Source of the DNA: Tubulanus polymorphus
Lineage: Eukaryota > Nemertea > Palaeonemertea > Tubulaniformes > Tubulanidae
DNA: 64,000 bases
Assembly: GCF_964204645.1 (NCBI RefSeq)
Contig: NC_134026.1
Span: 24,570,650-24,634,649 of the forward strand
Direction: 5' to 3'
Each line of letters opens with the position of its first letter. Within the stretch, counting starts at the first letter, position 1. This document shows positions 22,809-36,228 of the stretch, piece by piece. The position numbers were made by a program, and so were the translations under genes. Below the pieces are notes generated by a model, which saw nothing but the letters and a program-made list of their open reading frames with translations, did no database searches and was not told where the DNA came from.

Positions 22809-25800
22809 AAGTTGTTTTAATAAATCAAATATAGCAATTCAATGTTATGACATTAAATTCTTGTATTCATATTGATTTTCATGAGGAATACTAAATACTC
22901 GACATGGTTTGTAGCACGTCTACTGCGGTAGTAGTAAAACTTGATTTGTGCTTACTTTTCACAAAAAGAGCAACTTGATAGAAGAATGAAGCAAAACGAA
23001 ACTACGTAAAGAGAGACTGCGTAAGATGCTTCAGAATCCTTGGTACACTCAGACAGTAAAATGAAAAGTAACGACATTAATTCCGATAATGAAAACCCCA
23101 TTTATTGGTAATACATCTAGCTAACAATTCGGGCTTTGATGATGCGACAATATTATAGACATTGAGTTTACAATCAGTGCTGTAAACTTCAAAATAAATC
23201 TTAAAAACTGAAACGGACAGAAAATCTGGATTGAGTGAAAAATGTATTCAAGATAGCGTAATAAATAGTACAGTTGTGAATCAACTAGTAGAAAAATGTC
23301 TTCGTTGAATTCAGATGGAATGTTGATAAATTCTTTAGACAAAGACCACTTTTCATGACAAACAATCAGAGCAGACAGTACAGAAATTGAAAATATGACT
23401 CAATCCATAGTCTCTTCATCGAAATAGCTATAAAGATCATTTTCTCCCCATATCGGCTAAAACTACCATAAGAAAGTACATTTAGAAATGATAAAGTTTG
23501 GTAGTGAAAGCAGAGGACTATTAGAGAAACGACGTACTTGAAGACATAATCAAACAATTCAAATAGAAATCACAAGCAATGTACATGAATATCTGATACA
23601 GCTGTATTATTGTGCACGCAATTACAAAGCCATACTGTAAATACAACTGGCAAGATAACATCAACACAGAAGAATACACTGCATATCACTGACTTTCTTG
23701 CTCTAAAGATATCTATAACATACATATCTGACACATGTACATCATACGAATTGGGAATTTCAAATTCACAGAACTACTTCAGTTATGAATGCGCTATTTA
23801 AATTTGTTTCTTTACCAGATGTGCTACATAAAGAGTACATTGCAGTGATACCGGACCAAATACTGTCCAGAAATATGACTTCATTACAACTAATTATGCA
23901 ACTGACTAAGAGTAATACTTATTTAACCGTCTTCACAAACTAACAGCAGCTCTTCAAAAAAAAAAAAAACAACCAAGTTTTTCTACCTATAGTACAAAAA
24001 TAACAACATTCTGATGAAGTCATTCACCAGTAACAGAAATACTTCTCCCCAGTTTTAGTCAATAATTAAAGCAGAATGAACTAATAACAAAATAACAAAC
24101 GCTTCATAATTCACAAGCCATAAATAGTCATTAGCATCTTGACTAAACATGTTTTTCATAACTGCTCTACATAGAATGAACCTCATAACTATGGTACCTT
24201 TCATACCCAATCTACACGCGATGGGGACACCATCCTTAAAGTGTTGTCGCAGTGGTGTATATACTTCAATAACGTTTTTCTATGGCTTGACATATCAGTA
24301 CAAGAGCAACCAATGTCACAGAATTCATTGATTGCAATCGGTGATATATATTCTTCATGTTTGACCAAGATAATCTTTAAAAATTTCTGTCATTTTAAAT
24401 ATTGTAGCACACTTAACACGAGTATTGCTGATGCATAGGGTGAACGAATAAGCAGTATTTGATTGATTTACATGTTATGTATATAGAGATTGCCAGAAAA
24501 ATTTGCAGAGCTTAACCTTTTCATCTTAAAGTTGACAACATACTTACATCAAATTTCACGTTTTTACAACATTGGTGCTATATATATATACATATTGTAT
24601 TCAGAAAGTGTTTGCTTGAAAGGGAGAATGGTAAGGTTGTTGAATATGTCTATGGTTTCCTACTATGTAGATCAAGTGATAGCCCAGCATTCAAATTTTC
24701 TCTATTTGATTAAAAAAACCATAATTTACACAGAGAGTAGCTCAAATCACTGCAGTTGTAAGTACATACATGGCGTGTATTAACAAATAGACTTGTGATG
24801 AACTGATTCAATAGTACAGCAAGTAAAATAATTTGGAAGCACCACAAAAGGTTCATCAAGTAGAAGAAACTATGAAGTGTACATGTTATAGTCCAAAAGA
24901 ATACCAGAAAGTGGAGAAGTCATGAATATTTTCAAAGGATTGTTAAAAAATACTGACATATCAGTTTTAAAACTGATGATTCATTTGCGCATTTTGAATT
25001 AAGTGACATCATAGATTATAACATATCTATGCTGTGCAAATCTAACTTTAATTTAACAGAACCAACATTCAATGTGCTTTATGAGTTAAAAACCTGTTCA
25101 ATTTGAATTCTCACGATGGCGATGCATTCCGTGTTGGTTAGTTTTCATTGAATCTTCACTTGATAGCAATAACTTAATCTTTTAAAATGCCACAATGGCA
25201 AGTATAGTCTATGCTAACTTCTACTTGATAATTAGTTTCAGTCAGTTGAATCAAACTGAAAAAAAATATCAATATATACATAATATTACATCTATAGACC
25301 TATTAACCGTATGCAATATAACACAAACTTTTTGAAAAGATCTGCATTATTGTTATTATTTTTCATTTGAAACATTTACTGACGTAAAAACACTCATATC
25401 AACAATGTACATGCATCATTTGCTTTAATTCAAAATGCAGAAGTGACATTGTGGGATCATGTTTGAAAGTACAGATATAAATCCTGCATTCTGATAGTAG
25501 AGCATGTACGTCGCAAATATTAAACCAAGCTATTATTAATATTATTAATATTATTATATTCATTACTTTAAAGCGTCATTATATACATAAATACTATACT
25601 TGAATGCACGTTACAAGAAATCTTCAAAGGAGAAAATACCTTTAGTTAGTTTATATACGCATAATAATAAACTTTGTATGGTTTTAAAGGGCCAACAGTG
25701 GGGAGGAGCTTTTTCATTTGAATATTCTATCATTTTCTTGAGTAAATCGACGTTCATAACTATTTCATATTACGTTTAATGAAGACGAATATTCAGGCAG

Positions 25801-26382
25801 AGTGACATTGACATGAAAGGTCATTGTTTGTGATCAATCGTCTATTTTCTAGAGATAATTTTTCTAATAAATTATTACTCATAGACAATATCAATTCAAC
25901 ATTTCATAAATATATTAAATCGCATTTCATGCACGAAAAATTCCAGAAAGCGGTGCTTATCATTTATATATTATTCAACAAGATAAGGTTACAGATCATA
26001 CACAAAATGGATTCTCGTGTGGATTCGGAAATTTGCTGGATTCAAACTTGTACACGTTTAAAGGAGATTCGCATTACGTAATGAAGATAACACCTTGGCA
26101 CATATTTAATATTCTACGATTATCATACAATATGTAGATGTATGCACAGCAATCCACACTAACAATGTTACAGTGTATCGGGATAGTAAGATATCATATA
26201 ACAATGAATTACTTCACGTGAAAAGCCAAAATTTGATACATTTCATATACAGCCTTTTAACGCTAGATACCTCTAATATGCAAGCATCACAGTTTCACAT
26301 ATGATTATATTATGAAATATCTTTAACAGTCTTCTTTCTACCTGCACAAGATATAAGCTCACCGAAAAAGCCCAGTTCGGCT

Positions 26383-26388
26383 TTTATT
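26383..26388 (-). terminator. Proximal poly(A) signal candidate for PAFAH1B1
   Basis: AATAAA on the minus strand, about 680 bp past the stop. A distal candidate lies at 23101-23106. Confidence 0.4.
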
Positions 26389-27065
26389 AAGAATTTTGTT
26401 TTCTAACTTAATTAAATTTCTATTACATTGTACAAGATTTTTCGTAGCACTTGAATGACAACATTTTGTTTTTGTTTTGACCTTATCGTCACAACCAGCA
26501 CCGACACTGAAAGCAATATTCCAGGGCTCGTGGCCAGTCATGGCCCGAACAGGTTTGCTTCTGACACCTCCTACTGCACTAGAGAGTGGGGAGGAGGCGT
26601 CAGACCTAAGGAGGCTATCCCCCAATATGCCCGAACCTCTGGATATTAACAGTATACAAGGTCAATAAACTTGGCCATTTTTCATCTCGCTTCCATAAAA
26701 GGAGAGGTGAGACTGGTGTTAAAGAATCACAGACATAAGTAACTAAATTGATGATTTCCACTGAACCCACAAACCCAAACCATCCTGATTTAAATTCAGG
26801 AATGAAATTATTGAAAATTTATTATCCATCCAAATACGTTTGATTGACTTATATAAATTCCAACTACTCAAATTCAGATAAAAAGTGAGCAGATTTGATG
26901 ATGTGTATTGACACTTATGTTCTGAAAGAGTTCCGTTAAGACAATCAACATTATTGAATGATAATACATGGATGGCCTCTAAACAGTTATAGCAGTCACA
27001 AAAGCTGATACTATACTGGTTCATTGGGCTGAGAATTGAATTTCCTAAGCACAAAGAGTCTGTTG

Positions 27066-30000
27066 TTAACGGCATTCCCAAACTTTCACTATCGGGTCTA
27101 CGCTACCAGAGATCACATATGGCGCCGACTTGTGGAAATCTGCAATGAACATAGAGAGAATAAGTGTGAGAACAGCGCACAAACTGGAGCCAGAGCCAGT
27201 TAGAAATTTGACTTTTACCCTGAAAAAGCAACAATCATTTTCTATTAATTAATCACATATTTCGAGTTCCCAATCCTAATCACAAATATAGCGTTAATAT
27301 GACATTCATAAATGCGTACCTAATGAAGTCACAAAATGTTGATGAGCATCAAGAGTTTTTTGGTTACGTCTGTTCTTGATGTCCCAAACTCGTAGTGTTT
27401 TGTCATCTGATGCACTGATTATAAAATTTCCACCGGGATGAAATACTAATCCTCGTACCCAATTGTCATGACCAACCTATGTATAATAAGAATGTTTGCT
27501 TCATTCACTTTCAAAAATATAATACTCAATAAATAATGATAAGTTGATTGGCTTTGGTGAAACTGATGCTTGTGGGTAAGAGGTGGACTCACCAGAGTGA
27601 ATAAGCAGACTGATACACTAACATCCCAAACTTTTATAGTCTTATCTCTCGAACCGGAAATTAAGAATGGGCCAGCTTGGTCTTTTTTCTTAACCTGAAA
27701 GTAAACAGACAGCATTTACATTCATTAGTTGATTTTAACAGACAAATAATCTAATCTAATTCGGTTGAAGAATAAAACCACCAATCAAAGAAAATATGTA
27801 AGAAGATTTTGACGTTTCAAATGCTATGAGCCATTTTCCAAAACCTATCTTTTTGAAAATGGCCTATACTTTTTGAGTTGAAACATCAACTGAAATTGTG
27901 GGTTTTATTTTCCTCGGGGGGTTAGTATCAAATGATTCAACGTTGACATGTATAATGGGGAACCGGCACAGATGGTGCCACTGAGATATCAGACGCACTC
28001 GATCAAAATTAGTTCATTTTCAAGTAACTTTGATCTCAATTTTCGGTCTTCCAAAAATTGGGCAAATCACGTATGGAAATAAACTCTGATTAGTCATTAG
28101 AGTTCAAATGTGCCACGATTTTCATGTATCATGCATAGAATTTGAGAAATTATTGTTAGATTTTAATCGAGTTTGAGAAGAAATTCAGCGTCTATGTCGT
28201 ATTGTACACTAGCAAACCTGGCGGATTATGTTGGAATCCCGCTTGCAACAGCAGCGTTGCTGGTACCCCATCCCCGGCACATACAATACTTACATCATTA
28301 CCAGCAGCTTCAATGATAGAAGAATGGGCTGATTGTGGAGCCCAAGCGACGCATTCTACGACATGGTCGTGTTCTCTTAGTTCAACTTTGCATTCTCTCG
28401 TTGCTACTACCCAGACTCGAACAGTCTTAAAATCAAATAACAAACGAATTCAAGCTTAGATTAATCATATAGATCGGGAAATGCAATTGCGTGCAGATAG
28501 CACCAACGTACCTGGTCGTTTGAACAACTAGCTAACAAAGATCCGTCTTGATTGACTCGTACCATCCGAACCCATTCTCGATGACCGGTAAAGGTTGCAA
28601 TACAATATCTATGAATATAAATAGGGCACTGATTAGAATATAAAGGATTGACTATTTCACATCTAAGCATCAACAAGATGAAAAGTCGGTAAACTTACCC
28701 AGTAGCTACAGCCCACATTTTTATAGTTTTATCTCTAGATGCTGACACTATGTGATCTCCGCTAGGCATGAATGCAACACTGGATACATTATGGTCATGA
28801 CCTAATAATTTGAATGTATAATGAAGATTAAACATCTAATGGGCGATGAACTTTTTCATGAAAGATACCCCTCGTAATCAATCACTTACCATGCATTGTT
28901 TTTACACATTCATAAGCTTGGAAATCCCATAATTTCACTGTCATATCAGCCGAACAAGATACTGCAATGTAATAAATTAAAACAATTTTGAATAGATTTA
29001 AAACTGCATTACAAGGTTTAAATAGAAACAGATTTACAATTATTTCTTTGCCATACCAAGATATTTGCCAGTGTGGTCAAATGCAATGTCTTGAACAGAG
29101 TCCGTATGTCCTTTTAGAGTTCGTTCGTAGTCACCACTTTCATAATCCCATATCTGCACAGAAAAGATACATTTAAACATATTGAGCTGAATACTAAAGA
29201 AATATAATATCATAACTATGTCATGATCAAGACTGAACTCACTTTAATAGTTGCATCTTCACTACAAGAGACCATCAAAGCATAAGTTGGGTGAAATATG
29301 ACCCTTGATACTGGACTTCTGTGTCCACTTAAAGCATATTTCTCAGGAGGTCGTGGAATCCATTCAGTAGGCTTCCGTTTATCTCTAGTCGGTCCACCGG
29401 AATTAATTTCTCTTTCAGCTTCTGATAATCTTGACTCCAAGTCCATAACCTACAATTACACATGCTCACATTTAAGCTATCTGATCACCTGCTACCAGTA
29501 AGCAGTTTAATAATACCGTATGCATTCAAAAAAGAACAGGATTGATAAATTTGGAATCATTTTTACCTTTTTCTGCAACCGGATGACTGAAGTCCATTTT
29601 TTCTCTAGTAGACCAGCATATTTCTTCTCAATTTCACCACCCTGGAATAAATTTTTTACCAAATGCATTGTTTATGTACCCATTTCAATTCAATTTCAAT
29701 TTGTTTCCATTACACTATACACTAGACAATTGAAAGGTTACCTTAACAGAAATCAATATGTCAGAATAAGATTGAGTTGACTCATGGCAGACAATTAAAA
29801 AACCAATAGAACAGTTTCAAAAACCGATAGAGAACAATGCCACATTTCATTCATTTATTCAAAATATCAGTGTAGTAATTGATGTCAAGTAAAGAACCCT
29901 CAACAAGCATCAGATATTTGATAACTAATATGAAGTGTTAAGTGGTGTTTTTAGTCAGCAATCAGAGCTAGGAAACTACAATCGTTATGTGTTTTAGGTA

Positions 30001-31489
30001 CAAGGTTGTTATGTCAGCCGGTTTCAAGAGGCAACTAGCCTTTGAGCTGGTTGTCATGGAAACAAGGAATTCGGCATAAGTAATGATGTCTCGCCAGGAG
30101 AAACCAATATAATGCAACCGAGGAGTTAGTATTAAATACGGTAGACAGGAGATCTGTCTGGCTTACATTGATCTGTTCATTCATAGAAAAACAACTATTT
30201 CCTGGCATATAAATAACTGTGTCGTAAGAATTTCAATATCAAGGTTAGGAAACACTTTGATGATACAGTGATCTAATTCTTTCCTAAAGGGAACACTTAC
30301 CATGTTAGCTTCATTTTGGAATTCACCCAAAGCACTTTTATATCCATTTTGAAAAAGGTAGTCGGCTATTGCCTTGTTTCTGAAACAAATTATAGTATAT
30401 AATCTGAAAACTCAAAGGTATAAAAGTTGTTTGATGTTATATTTTTTCAAACTAACAGGGCCTGGTTCCACAGTTCTGATATAAGATTTGACTGTGAGGG
30501 AACTCATTGAAAATCTAAACTAAATTTTCACTATAGAGCTATCTTAAACTTAGAACTGTGGAACTAGGACCAGGGTCTTGATAAGATTTAATTAGAAACG
30601 ACTTTTATTGCATTTTTTCATAAGGCATATCTTCATTTGCAAGTACAGAAATATTGTAAACCTTTTACAACTTTATTTTCTAATGGAATGGCTACCTTAT
30701 ATTGCAACTAATGAGAATGAATCAAATCTGATTCATAAAATCACCTTAACTTATGTACGTTTAAGCTGGTACTAAATGTAGTGGTGCTCAGCTAACACAA
30801 TCAAAGTGAGCAGAATTACAGACGGTCAATGATATCATATCATCATCAACTCAATGATAACTAGTAACTATCTATTATATATTCCTCTAGTGCAGGGAAA
30901 TAACAGGGGCAATACATGATATGCAAATAGCATAGCACTTTTATTACTATCGAATAATTATATACTTGATGGATTTAAGAAATTTAAGCAGAATGCACAG
31001 ACCAAATTATCTAATCAATCATAATGGAACCTTCTTTCCATTAGTCAAAAAGTTACATGATACATTTCATAATCAAATCTGATGTCATTCACTTTATATG
31101 TTAACACGAAACCAGTAGAATAGGAATGGTGTATTTCTAGGTTCCAATATGGCCACCAATCAGTCGATCAACATCGAAATTGAGCCATACATGTCATAAC
31201 AAACCCCCTATTGGATGGGAACACACGATACATTCATGAAATATCAAATCTTTTTCCGATGGAAATATACTTCATTGAGGCTTCTTCAGAAAATGATACT
31301 AGTTGACAACAATAATTGAATACCGATGACACTATCTATCAGAAGGCCAGGTAAATTTTAAAATAAAACATTTAACATTTTAAATAAATCATCACAAGTG
31401 TTTGCCAAAGGACTATTTACTGTAGAAAAACAAATGAGTAATGCTGTAGTTACTTACAATTCATCTCTTTGTCGTTGTGAAAGAACCAT
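27066..31489 (-). CDS. PAFAH1B1: LIS1, platelet-activating factor acetylhydrolase 1B regulatory subunit / dynein regulator
   Basis: Twelve exons: 31489-31458, 30379-30301, 29641-29567, 29449-29243, 29153-29057, 28961-28890, 28801-28699, 28608-28512, 28425-28294, 27694-27593, 27476-27320 and 27139-27066. Total 1,227 nt (408 codons plus stop; human 410). LIS1 binds cytoplasmic dynein and regulates nuclear migration and spindle positioning. The N-terminus [11 protein letters not shown] begins the LisH dimerisation motif. A short coiled coil ([19 protein letters not shown]) follows, then seven WD40 repeats, e.g. [51 protein letters not shown] and a terminal KVWECR. Nearly every family landmark is intact. 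A 5' UTR intron ends at about 31612, and short upstream ATGs precede the start. Head-to-head with METTL16. Confidence 0.97.
30457..30576. repeat. Short inverted-repeat element in a PAFAH1B1 intron
   Basis: GGGCCTGGTTCCACAGTTCT on the left pairs with AGAACTGTGGAACTAGGACC on the right with one small bulge, enclosing about 80 bp of AT-rich DNA. This is MITE-like; no target duplication was established. Confidence 0.6.
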
Positions 31490-33600
31490 TTTTATGGTAT
31501 TCTTGTAATGATTCAGAAATCTACTTTTTAATTCACAAAAAGCACCAACGAAATGTTTGATCTTTATTCATCAATCGGATCACACACTAAAACCATGTTG
31601 TCATCGTCGTTCTGAAAAATAAAATAACAGCTACACATTAGCATTCGATAGTTCTATTACCGGAGTATTCACAGCATTGGGCATCTTCAGTATGGACCAG
31701 GTCTCCAGGAGCTGAGGATATCTAATTTCCAGAGATCTGCATGATCTCTATGGGCATTCTTAAATGCTCCTACTAAACTCACGATCAATCGAAACTTTGA
31801 TTTTCTGGGGTAAAAAACACGTGTATGGTTCCGTACGAATAGCCTTCACAGTAATCCGTACGATTCCGTACCGTACGGAGAGCCACTTAGTACTTATTGT
31901 GAATTATGTCGTTCGATCGATGAGAAAATGTATCCCCTACGCAAGAGTAGAACCTTTTGATTTACTGCATATAAGTCATGTGCTGTACGAACTGAGCCAT
32001 TCGAATCATTAGCTGTTATGTTTTAAGTTACTATTCCTTATTATAACAGATGAGGTGAAATGTTTTCGGACCTTAGTTGGACCATGTCATTTTCGAATAA
32101 GGAAATAGCCGTTGCACCAGCTCACGCTGATGCCTATCAGCATAGGCCTACAGTAACGGCTGAGTTACTCGGCTTAGCAACGTTATCAATGAATTCAATT
32201 CAATTCAATATTTATTTCACGGAAAAGCAGAACAATCAAATCATAAGAAAGCTAAACAAATTTAAAAAAGAACGAGAAAATAAAAAAAATTTACAAATGT
32301 CATAGCGCGCTTTTCCATGTGGGCCTTGCAAAGCCTTTTAAAGGCCGCTAACGCAGGCACCCAATGAAAGAGAGAGAATAAATAAGAAGACAGAGAGAAA
32401 AAAGGAACAGATGAGCTCGTGCTTGAGAGAATTTATAAGTACAGTAGAATGGTTTAGGGAATACTTGTATCGTTATAATAATGAGACACTAAGTTGATGT
32501 AATAATGATATACAGATATATCTCAGACTCAATCTGTTGAATTGTTATGGAAAAAGAGAACGCTAGAACGCTTGGACGATGACAGCAGGTCAAATCATGA
32601 CTAGGCTAGAAATCAACAACTAAATCTCAATAACCGTTTAACTGACAGGCCTTTTAGGGTCAATCCCCTTCTTTCAGACAGAGTAGTCAGTGAGTAGACA
32701 CCTCTTTTCCACACGTCATGTCAATAATGTGTAGAACTACATACAAGTCTTATGCGGAGAGGGCTTCACTATTCAAATAACGCACTCGACGAACAACAGT
32801 TTGCATGCAAAGATTCTGTGAAATCTAGCAGGTACAGTTTTAATCATTGAGAGATAATTTTGAATGATAGATAGTCTGTGGCAAAACCGCCATGATTTTT
32901 AACGAAAATTGCCATGTTGGAAGCAGAGAGTTTTAGGCCAATAAAACATTTTCTCACGGAATTTTCGTGGGTTTTTCATCAATAACAGATCGAGAGTTAT
33001 ACTGACTTTTTCTACAAATCAAATACGTTATCCTTTCCGTGCAATAAGGAAGAAATTAGGAAATTCCAACACGTTGAAAACTTCCCTACAAAAATATCGA
33101 AACCACTACGCATACGTACTGCGCAGACTAGGCGAGATCTCGCGCGATACAGCGAGATTCAAAATGGCCGCGCCCACAGTACCGCGAAATGAAAAAATCT
33201 AGAAAAAACGTATTTAAATCGTATTTATTAGACTCAAAGAAGGCCACGGTGAGTGGTAACATTTTTGAAATTACACTCGTTAGTGGGGTTTTGAAGAATT
33301 GCCCGTAAAAAAATATATTTGATTCTATCCATCTAAATTATCCCAAAATGACCACAAATAATTCATATTTCAAAATAATTAGGGCCTAAAAATTTGCATT
33401 ACTTAATATCAATCTGTCAAAAAAGAGCAGAACAGTTCACATGTCTCCTGTTATATCATCCAATTATGATTATTTCCTTTCTATTTTAATCCAGAGATTT
33501 TTAGGCTAATCATGGGCTAGTAAGCTGGAAAGTTCATCAAAATCATATATTGGAATTTTCTCTTTTTTAGTCTCAGTTTAGAAATACGTTTCAATTCAAG
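31490..33600. other. PAFAH1B1/METTL16 divergent promoter region and 5' UTR introns
   Basis: A minus-strand acceptor near 31612 marks a LIS1 5' UTR intron. A plus-strand donor after 33248 and an acceptor before 33577 mark a METTL16 5' UTR intron. The CpG-richest patch is at about 33105-33185. The segment around 32180-32320 is A-rich and may be an old short interspersed repeat. No protein-coding gene seen. Confidence 0.55.
33105..33185. promoter_or_regulatory. CpG-rich promoter core with YY1-like site
   Basis: In otherwise AT-rich DNA this patch has clustered CpGs, GCGCAGACTAGGCGAG, GATCTCGCGCGAT and CAAAATGGCCGC. The last resembles a YY1 site at 33160-33171. It lies just before the METTL16 5' UTR exon (donor at 33248/33249) and is the likely initiation zone for METTL16 and perhaps also for LIS1. 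Confidence 0.5.
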
Positions 33601-35784
33601 ATGGTGGTAATGAACAAGTTTATGCATCCTCGAAATCCATATCGAAAGAAAAAACCTGATTTCAAAGCTCTGGCGATTAAATATAAAGAATTCCGCGACC
33701 ACGCAACGACAAATGAGAACGGAAAGGTTCAAATTGACTTTAAAGATCCTGAATCACTTCGTGCCCTAAGTTGGGCACTACTGAAAGAAGACTTTGGCCT
33801 GGATGTGGAAATGCCTCTGGATCGACTCATACCTACTATTCCTTTGAGGCTGAATTACATTCTCTGGGTTGAAGATATTGTTGGAAGAGACAATGTCAAA
33901 GGAATTGATATTGGTAATTAATCTCGCATCATGGCATCCCGGTGTGTTATGAAGAGATCGTATTGTCAATTTGGTATATATATTTTCAGGATGTGGTTCT
34001 TCCTGTATTTACCCATTACTTGGAGCTAAAATGAATGATTGGAACTTTGTGGCCACAGATGTTGATGGACAGAATATTCACTTTGCTAAGAAAAACATTA
34101 GAAATAATGACCTTGAGAGCAAAATAGAAGGTAATGCAAATAGTAGATAGTAATCTACTAGGATTCTATTAAAACAGGAATGAATGTCTAATACGTATCT
34201 GTGTTTTAGTCATTGAGGTAGGTGACGATGTGCTACTTCATGGTGTTATCAAAGAGCGTTCAGAAAAGTTTGATTTCTGCATGTGCAATCCACCATTCTT
34301 CGCCAATAACTTGGAAGCATACTCTTTAACAACTACTAGAAAACCGGATGAGCGTTCAGAGCCAAATTCGATCAATACAGCTGAAGAGGTTGAAAGTATT
34401 ACTGATGGCGGTGAAATAGCATTTGTAACGAAGATTATTATGGATAGCATTAAATTGAGGGATAAAGTGAAGTAAGGATCAATAGAAAGTGCAATATTCT
34501 TGCACGTAAGCAAAAGAACATTAAATAATTCATTTGGAGTATACATATGTGTGTATATCTGTTTCGTAGGGTGTACACCACGATGCTTGGAAAAAAATCA
34601 AGTGTTGGAAAACTGAAACAGATTTTGGGTGAAAATAAGGTTATTATCACTTAGTTTCGTACTTCTTCATTCTAACTAAAGTGTATTTTGTTAATCTGTA
34701 TTTATCCATTTTATTGACAGATAAAAAATATTTCATCTTATGAATTTGCACAAGGCAAAACAATGAGATACGGTCTGGCTTGGACATTTCATGATGATCT
34801 TAAATTTCCCGTAAGTTTGCTATCTGCTTCTATTATTATTCATGATGATCTGACTATTAGCCGCATTCACACTATTGCTAGTAAGTCCATTCTTATTTGG
34901 CCCATACCTGGAATAGACGAACTATGTGTTTAGAAGAGACCAAATCAATGCTGTGCATTGACACAGGTTTTTAAATCAGCTGTTTTCACTGGTCCAGCTT
35001 GAGGCAACGTCACTAAATTCAGAATATTCTGAATAACAGATTACGAACAGAGCTATTCAATACAGGTACTCTCAATACAATCTTCAATCTTACAGGTCTC
35101 GCCTTTTCAAGAAAGTAAGGTAAAAGGTGATCCAAAGTACTGCTACATTGTCCCAGACACGGTGAAGTCTATCGAATACTCGGTTGAAAAAATTGGCAAG
35201 AAATTGGAAGATATCTTGAAAACACTACAGGTATGAATATTTTCAAAATAGATCTCTCATTTATACTTTATAGTATGTAGCCTACTCATCTAATATTATT
35301 TACTTTCCAGATAACAACTTTTGTTCTGATGACGAACAAGTTCGTGTGGAGCGTTGAAGGAAGAGCTTTTCAAAATACGTGGTCTCATCAGCGCCGAAAA
35401 AGACGTCAAGGAATGACACAAAATAGTTCAAAAATCGCAAAAACTGATCTCGCACAAAAACCATGTGATTGTGAAATAAATGTGAACGATAAGAAAACGG
35501 AATCCGTGGATGTCAATCTTAATCGAAACGTATCCCCAGATTTGCCAAAAAAGAATGAAATTAGTCCCAAGTCTGATTCTACCGCCGAATGTCCAAAAGG
35601 CAAAAAAGTCTCCATTGCTCATCCTAGTGCATCTACAGCAAATCCTGTAGAGTATTTGATAGTGTTTTGGTTAACAGTGCGAAAAAAACAAGACTCAATC
35701 GAAGTTGAAATACAATGGCGTGATGGAAAACAGAAGGAATGTTTGCATCAAATATTGCAGCACATTAAAAATCAATTAGTTTAA
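33601..35784 (+). CDS. METTL16: U6 snRNA N6-adenosine methyltransferase METTL16
   Basis: Seven coding exons: 33601-33913, 33990-34130, 34210-34471, 34570-34639, 34721-34810, 35096-35230 and 35311-35784. Total 1,485 nt (494 codons plus stop; human 562). METTL16 methylates A43 of U6 snRNA and the MAT2A hairpins using S-adenosylmethionine. Conserved items: MHPRNPY start region, DFKDPESLRAL, EDFGLDVEMPLDRLIPTIP, SAM-binding GIDIGCGSSCIYPLLGA (from about residue 101), catalytic NPPF at 178-181, and the late QGKTMRYGLAWTF. The C-terminus after a charged linker ends VEYLIVFWLTVRKK then EIQWRDGKQKECLHQILQ, similar to the vertebrate-conserved region. The donor after exon 4 (GTTATT) is weak. The next ATG at 33610 is an alternative start. 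Tail-to-tail with CLUH. Confidence 0.95.
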
Positions 35785-35989
35785 GTTAAAAAATTTTGTT
35801 TTGTTAAGTTTCTCGTTGCATAAGGATGTATTTGTCTGAACATGGAAAGAGCATTTTCCCTGGTGCCTTTACTTCACAGCTTGTTCCGGAACAATTTTGT
35901 TTCCACTGATTTGCCTCCCACTTACAAGCTAAGGCTAAACAAAAAGGATACCTTGTTTTCCTAATTGGTCCAGTCGTTTTGTAAAATGC

Positions 35990-35995
35990 AATAAA
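35990..35995 (+). terminator. Poly(A) signal candidate for METTL16
   Basis: AATAAA about 205 bp after the stop codon. Confidence 0.55.
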
Positions 35996-36222
35996 ATTTA
36001 GTCGGTCCTTTCTATAGCTGCTGGGTGTATTCTGGTTAGCTTGATCACATGATTTTGAAAAAAAAAAGTAATGTACAGGGTAGATTGGTGGCCAGCCGGG
36101 TCCACTTTTAAGCCAAGCAGAAAGGAGAAAAAAGGTATCAATTTTTTTTAGCCCTGGTCTGGACTCCTGAGACGCAAAATACAGTAACACGATAAAGAAG
36201 TCGCCATTGATCGTAATGATTT

Positions 36223-36228
36223 TTTATT
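36223..36228 (-). terminator. Poly(A) signal candidate for CLUH
   Basis: AATAAA on the minus strand (TTTATT as given), about 2 kb past the CLUH stop; a second overlapping copy follows at 36228. Confidence 0.35.

Larger units (their letters stand above)
22647..27065. other. Long gene-free stretch, probably mostly the LIS1 3' UTR
   Basis: 4.4 kb of AT-rich sequence between the NDUFB6 and PAFAH1B1 stop codons. It holds the NDUFB6 3' UTR and poly(A) signal (22803-22808). Candidate minus-strand AATAAA signals for PAFAH1B1 are at 26383-26388 (near) and 23101-23106 (far). A GC-richer patch at about 26510-26640 has open frames on both strands but no recognisable protein. Confidence 0.5.

Noticed and set aside
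26359-26649. Overlapping open frames on both strands in a GC-richer patch
   Set aside because: Frames open on both strands at once and with no family resemblance; probably composition. Mentioned only as a possible conserved UTR block.
35804-36190. 128-codon minus-strand open frame just after METTL16
   Set aside because: No recognisable domain, no splice-site context, lies between convergent poly(A) signals; treated as chance.
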